DNA from: Porticoccaceae bacterium
Lineage (GTDB): Bacteria; Pseudomonadota; Gammaproteobacteria; Pseudomonadales; Porticoccaceae
NCBI GenBank assembly: GCA_028822945.1
Contig: JAPKCN010000105.1
Span: forward strand, 1-6,945
Length of the DNA: 6,945 nucleotides
Reading direction: 5' to 3'
The position numbers were made by a program, and so were the translations under genes. This document shows, piece after piece, positions 5,733 through 6,945 of the stretch. Position 1 is the first letter of the stretch. Each line of letters opens with the position of its first letter. Below the pieces are notes generated by a model, which was not told the DNA's origin, made no database searches, and was given only the letters and a program-made list of their open reading frames with translations.

Positions 5733-6794
5733 TCAGTGCAGTTGTTTAGAGATGGCGGTCTGGGATAGGTCAAGACTGTCTAATGGATTACCAGCAACAT
5801 CGATATCTTGTAAATCTGCGGCGCCTGAAAGATCGAGTTCGCGGAGCAGGTTGTTCGAACAGGAAAGTTCTTTGAGATTTGCTGTCGGGGATATGTCGAG
5901 CGCAACAAGGCGGTTATTATGGCAGTACAGTGAACACAACTCAGGGGTGTTTGATAGATCCAGAGTTGTTAGGCGGTTATGGCTGCAGGCGAGTTCTTGC
6001 AGTTTAAACAGATCCGACAAATCCAGTTTGGCGAGTTGATTTTCGTGGCAGTAGAGCGAGTTTAGCTCTGGTTTGTTGGTTAAATTTAGCGTTTTTATGC
6101 GGTTGTTGTTGCAGGCTAAATGGCGTAGCAGCGGCATATTAGACAGGTTTAACTGGCTGATAAGATTGTTACTACAAGCCAATTGACGTATGTTTTTTTT
6201 ATTGTGCAGATTAATTTCACTGAGTTTATTTTCGTGGCATAGAAGTGTGTGAAGTAGGGGTTTGTTACTTAGATCGATCGCCTGCAACTGATTTTCGCTG
6301 CACAACAGGCCCTCTAATTTAGGCTTGTTGGCGAGATCGAGTGAACTCAACTGATTATTACTACACGAGAGGTTTTCGAGGGTTAGCGCACTAACTATAT
6401 TTAAATTGGTTAGCTGATTTTGGTCGCAGGCGATATTCAGCATAAATCGATTGTGGCTTAAGTCTAACTCGGTCAGTTGATTATCTTTGCAAAATAGATA
6501 CTCCAGATACTCTAAATTGGCCAGATCTAATTGGTCGATGCGATTGTTGTCGCAACCGATCATAAACAAATGCGGAGTATGCGACAGATCGAGTTGACTG
6601 AGCTGGTTATCTGGGCACCAGAGTTTATGCAACTTGGGTGTATGTGATAAATCTAACTCGCTGAGTTGATTACTACCGCAATAGAGTATTTCCAACTTGG
6701 GATAGGGCGACAAATCAAGTTCTGACAGACCTTTGTCGTCTAGGTGCAGTTCAGTGATGTCTGCTTCGTCCAATGATGGTTGTTTTGCCGTCAT
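5733..6794 (-). CDS. Leucine-rich-repeat protein with a cysteine ladder (353 aa)
   Basis: The protein is almost entirely a solenoid. From Ile13 to residue 348 it is sixteen 21-residue units with no insertion or deletion, consensus LxxLxCxxNxLxxLDLSxxPx. Position 6 of the unit is Cys in fourteen consecutive units (39, 60, 81 and so on to 312). The first unit has Leu18 and the last has Val333 there, as expected for caps. In the LRR fold this position is usually a buried Leu of the beta strand, so the cysteines should stack in the core. There is no signal peptide, transmembrane helix or extra domain, suggesting a cytoplasmic protein, probably a binding scaffold; partner and function are unknown. 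The ATG at 6794 lacks a clear ribosome binding site and sits beside a 12-base palindrome. The gene ends 203 bases before pxpA and probably forms its own transcription unit. Confidence 0.9.
   Translation of the reverse strand: MTAKQPSLDEADITELHLDDKGLSELDLSPYPKLEILYCGSNQLSELDLSHTPKLHKLWCPDNQLSQLDLSHTPHLFMIGCDNNRIDQLDLANLEYLEYLFCKDNQLTELDLSHNRFMLNIACDQNQLTNLNIVSALTLENLSCSNNQLSSLDLANKPKLEGLLCSENQLQAIDLSNKPLLHTLLCHENKLSEINLHNKKNIRQLACSNNLISQLNLSNMPLLRHLACNNNRIKTLNLTNKPELNSLYCHENQLAKLDLSDLFKLQELACSHNRLTTLDLSNTPELCSLYCHNNRLVALDISPTANLKELSCSNNLLRELDLSGAADLQDIDVAGNPLDSLDLSQTAISKQLH
5751..6758 (-). repeat. Sixteen degenerate 63-base tandem repeats encoding the LRR units
   Basis: The coding sequence has an exact 63-base period (16 x 63 = 1008 bases) corresponding to 21-residue LRR units. 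The units are clearly diverged at DNA level, pointing to an old expansion kept by selection on the protein. Toward the C-terminal end, units 11 and 13 (LYCH) and units 12 and 14 (ELxCS) resemble each other more than their neighbours, which suggests a 126-base duplication of a pair. Confidence 0.85.
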
Positions 6795-6796
6795 AG

Positions 6797-6808
6797 TAAA
6801 TCGATTTA
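6797..6808. repeat. 12-base perfect palindrome next to the LRR start codon
   Basis: TAAATCGATTTA is its own reverse complement and ends 2 bases before the LRR gene's ATG, occupying the place where a ribosome binding site would be. It could be an operator or a small RNA hairpin affecting translation. It is short and AT-rich, so chance is possible. Confidence 0.3.
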
Positions 6809-6876
6809 ATCTCGATGTTGTGGTTTACCCGGAGGTATCCGTTTCACGTTTGGCCTGATCGCCATCTTAATATGGG

Positions 6877-6889
6877 ACAGATTTTCTGT
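6877..6889. repeat. Short inverted repeat upstream of the LRR gene
   Basis: ACAGA-TTT-TCTGT has two perfect 5-base arms around a 3-base centre, about 85 bases upstream of the LRR ATG. It lies where a promoter or operator for that gene could be. No convincing -35/-10 pair was found around it. Confidence 0.2.
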
Positions 6890-6945
6890 TCTAGTGTATC
6901 GTGCGCCAATATGTGTTTCCTATAAAGCGTTTCCAAGTATCTATT

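Overview
The window reads as chromosomal DNA of a Gram-negative bacterium, most likely a gammaproteobacterium and perhaps marine. This rests on the E. coli-like periplasmic gamma-glutamyltranspeptidase with its lid-loop segment, the PxpA/PxpB/PxpC subunits and the mid-range GC content. The genus cannot be named from the sequence. Every gene I can support lies on the minus strand, so transcription runs from high to low coordinates. I see no IS element, integrase, CRISPR array, tRNA or rRNA.

In transcription order the layout is as follows. (1) A 353-aa leucine-rich-repeat protein (5733-6794) built from sixteen uninterrupted 21-residue units, fourteen of them with a cysteine at the same position. 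(2) About 200 bases of spacer with a candidate promoter and an operator-like inverted repeat. (3) A tight operon pxpA-pxpB-pxpC (5529 down to 3126) for the ATP-dependent 5-oxoprolinase, with two successive 4-base stop/start overlaps. (4) About 240 bases holding a nested stem-loop and a probable promoter. (5) ggt (1086-2882), a secreted gamma-glutamyltranspeptidase with its own strong ribosome binding site. (6) About 716 bases with no gene I can support. (7) A 108-aa three-helix membrane protein of unknown function (43-369).

The coherent theme is gamma-glutamyl and 5-oxoproline metabolism. GGT would cut glutathione and other gamma-glutamyl compounds in the periplasm. PxpABC would reopen 5-oxoproline (pyroglutamate), which forms when glutamine or gamma-glutamyl compounds cyclise, to give glutamate in the cytoplasm. 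Together they look like a glutathione/pyroglutamate salvage cluster. No transporter or gamma-glutamylcyclotransferase is in view.

No clearly undescribed system is demonstrated. The items most worth a second look are the cysteine-ladder LRR protein with its two-unit super-period, the ggt-pxp linkage, the stem-loop between pxpC and ggt, and the clustering of the octamer GCGATCGC in pxpB and pxpC.
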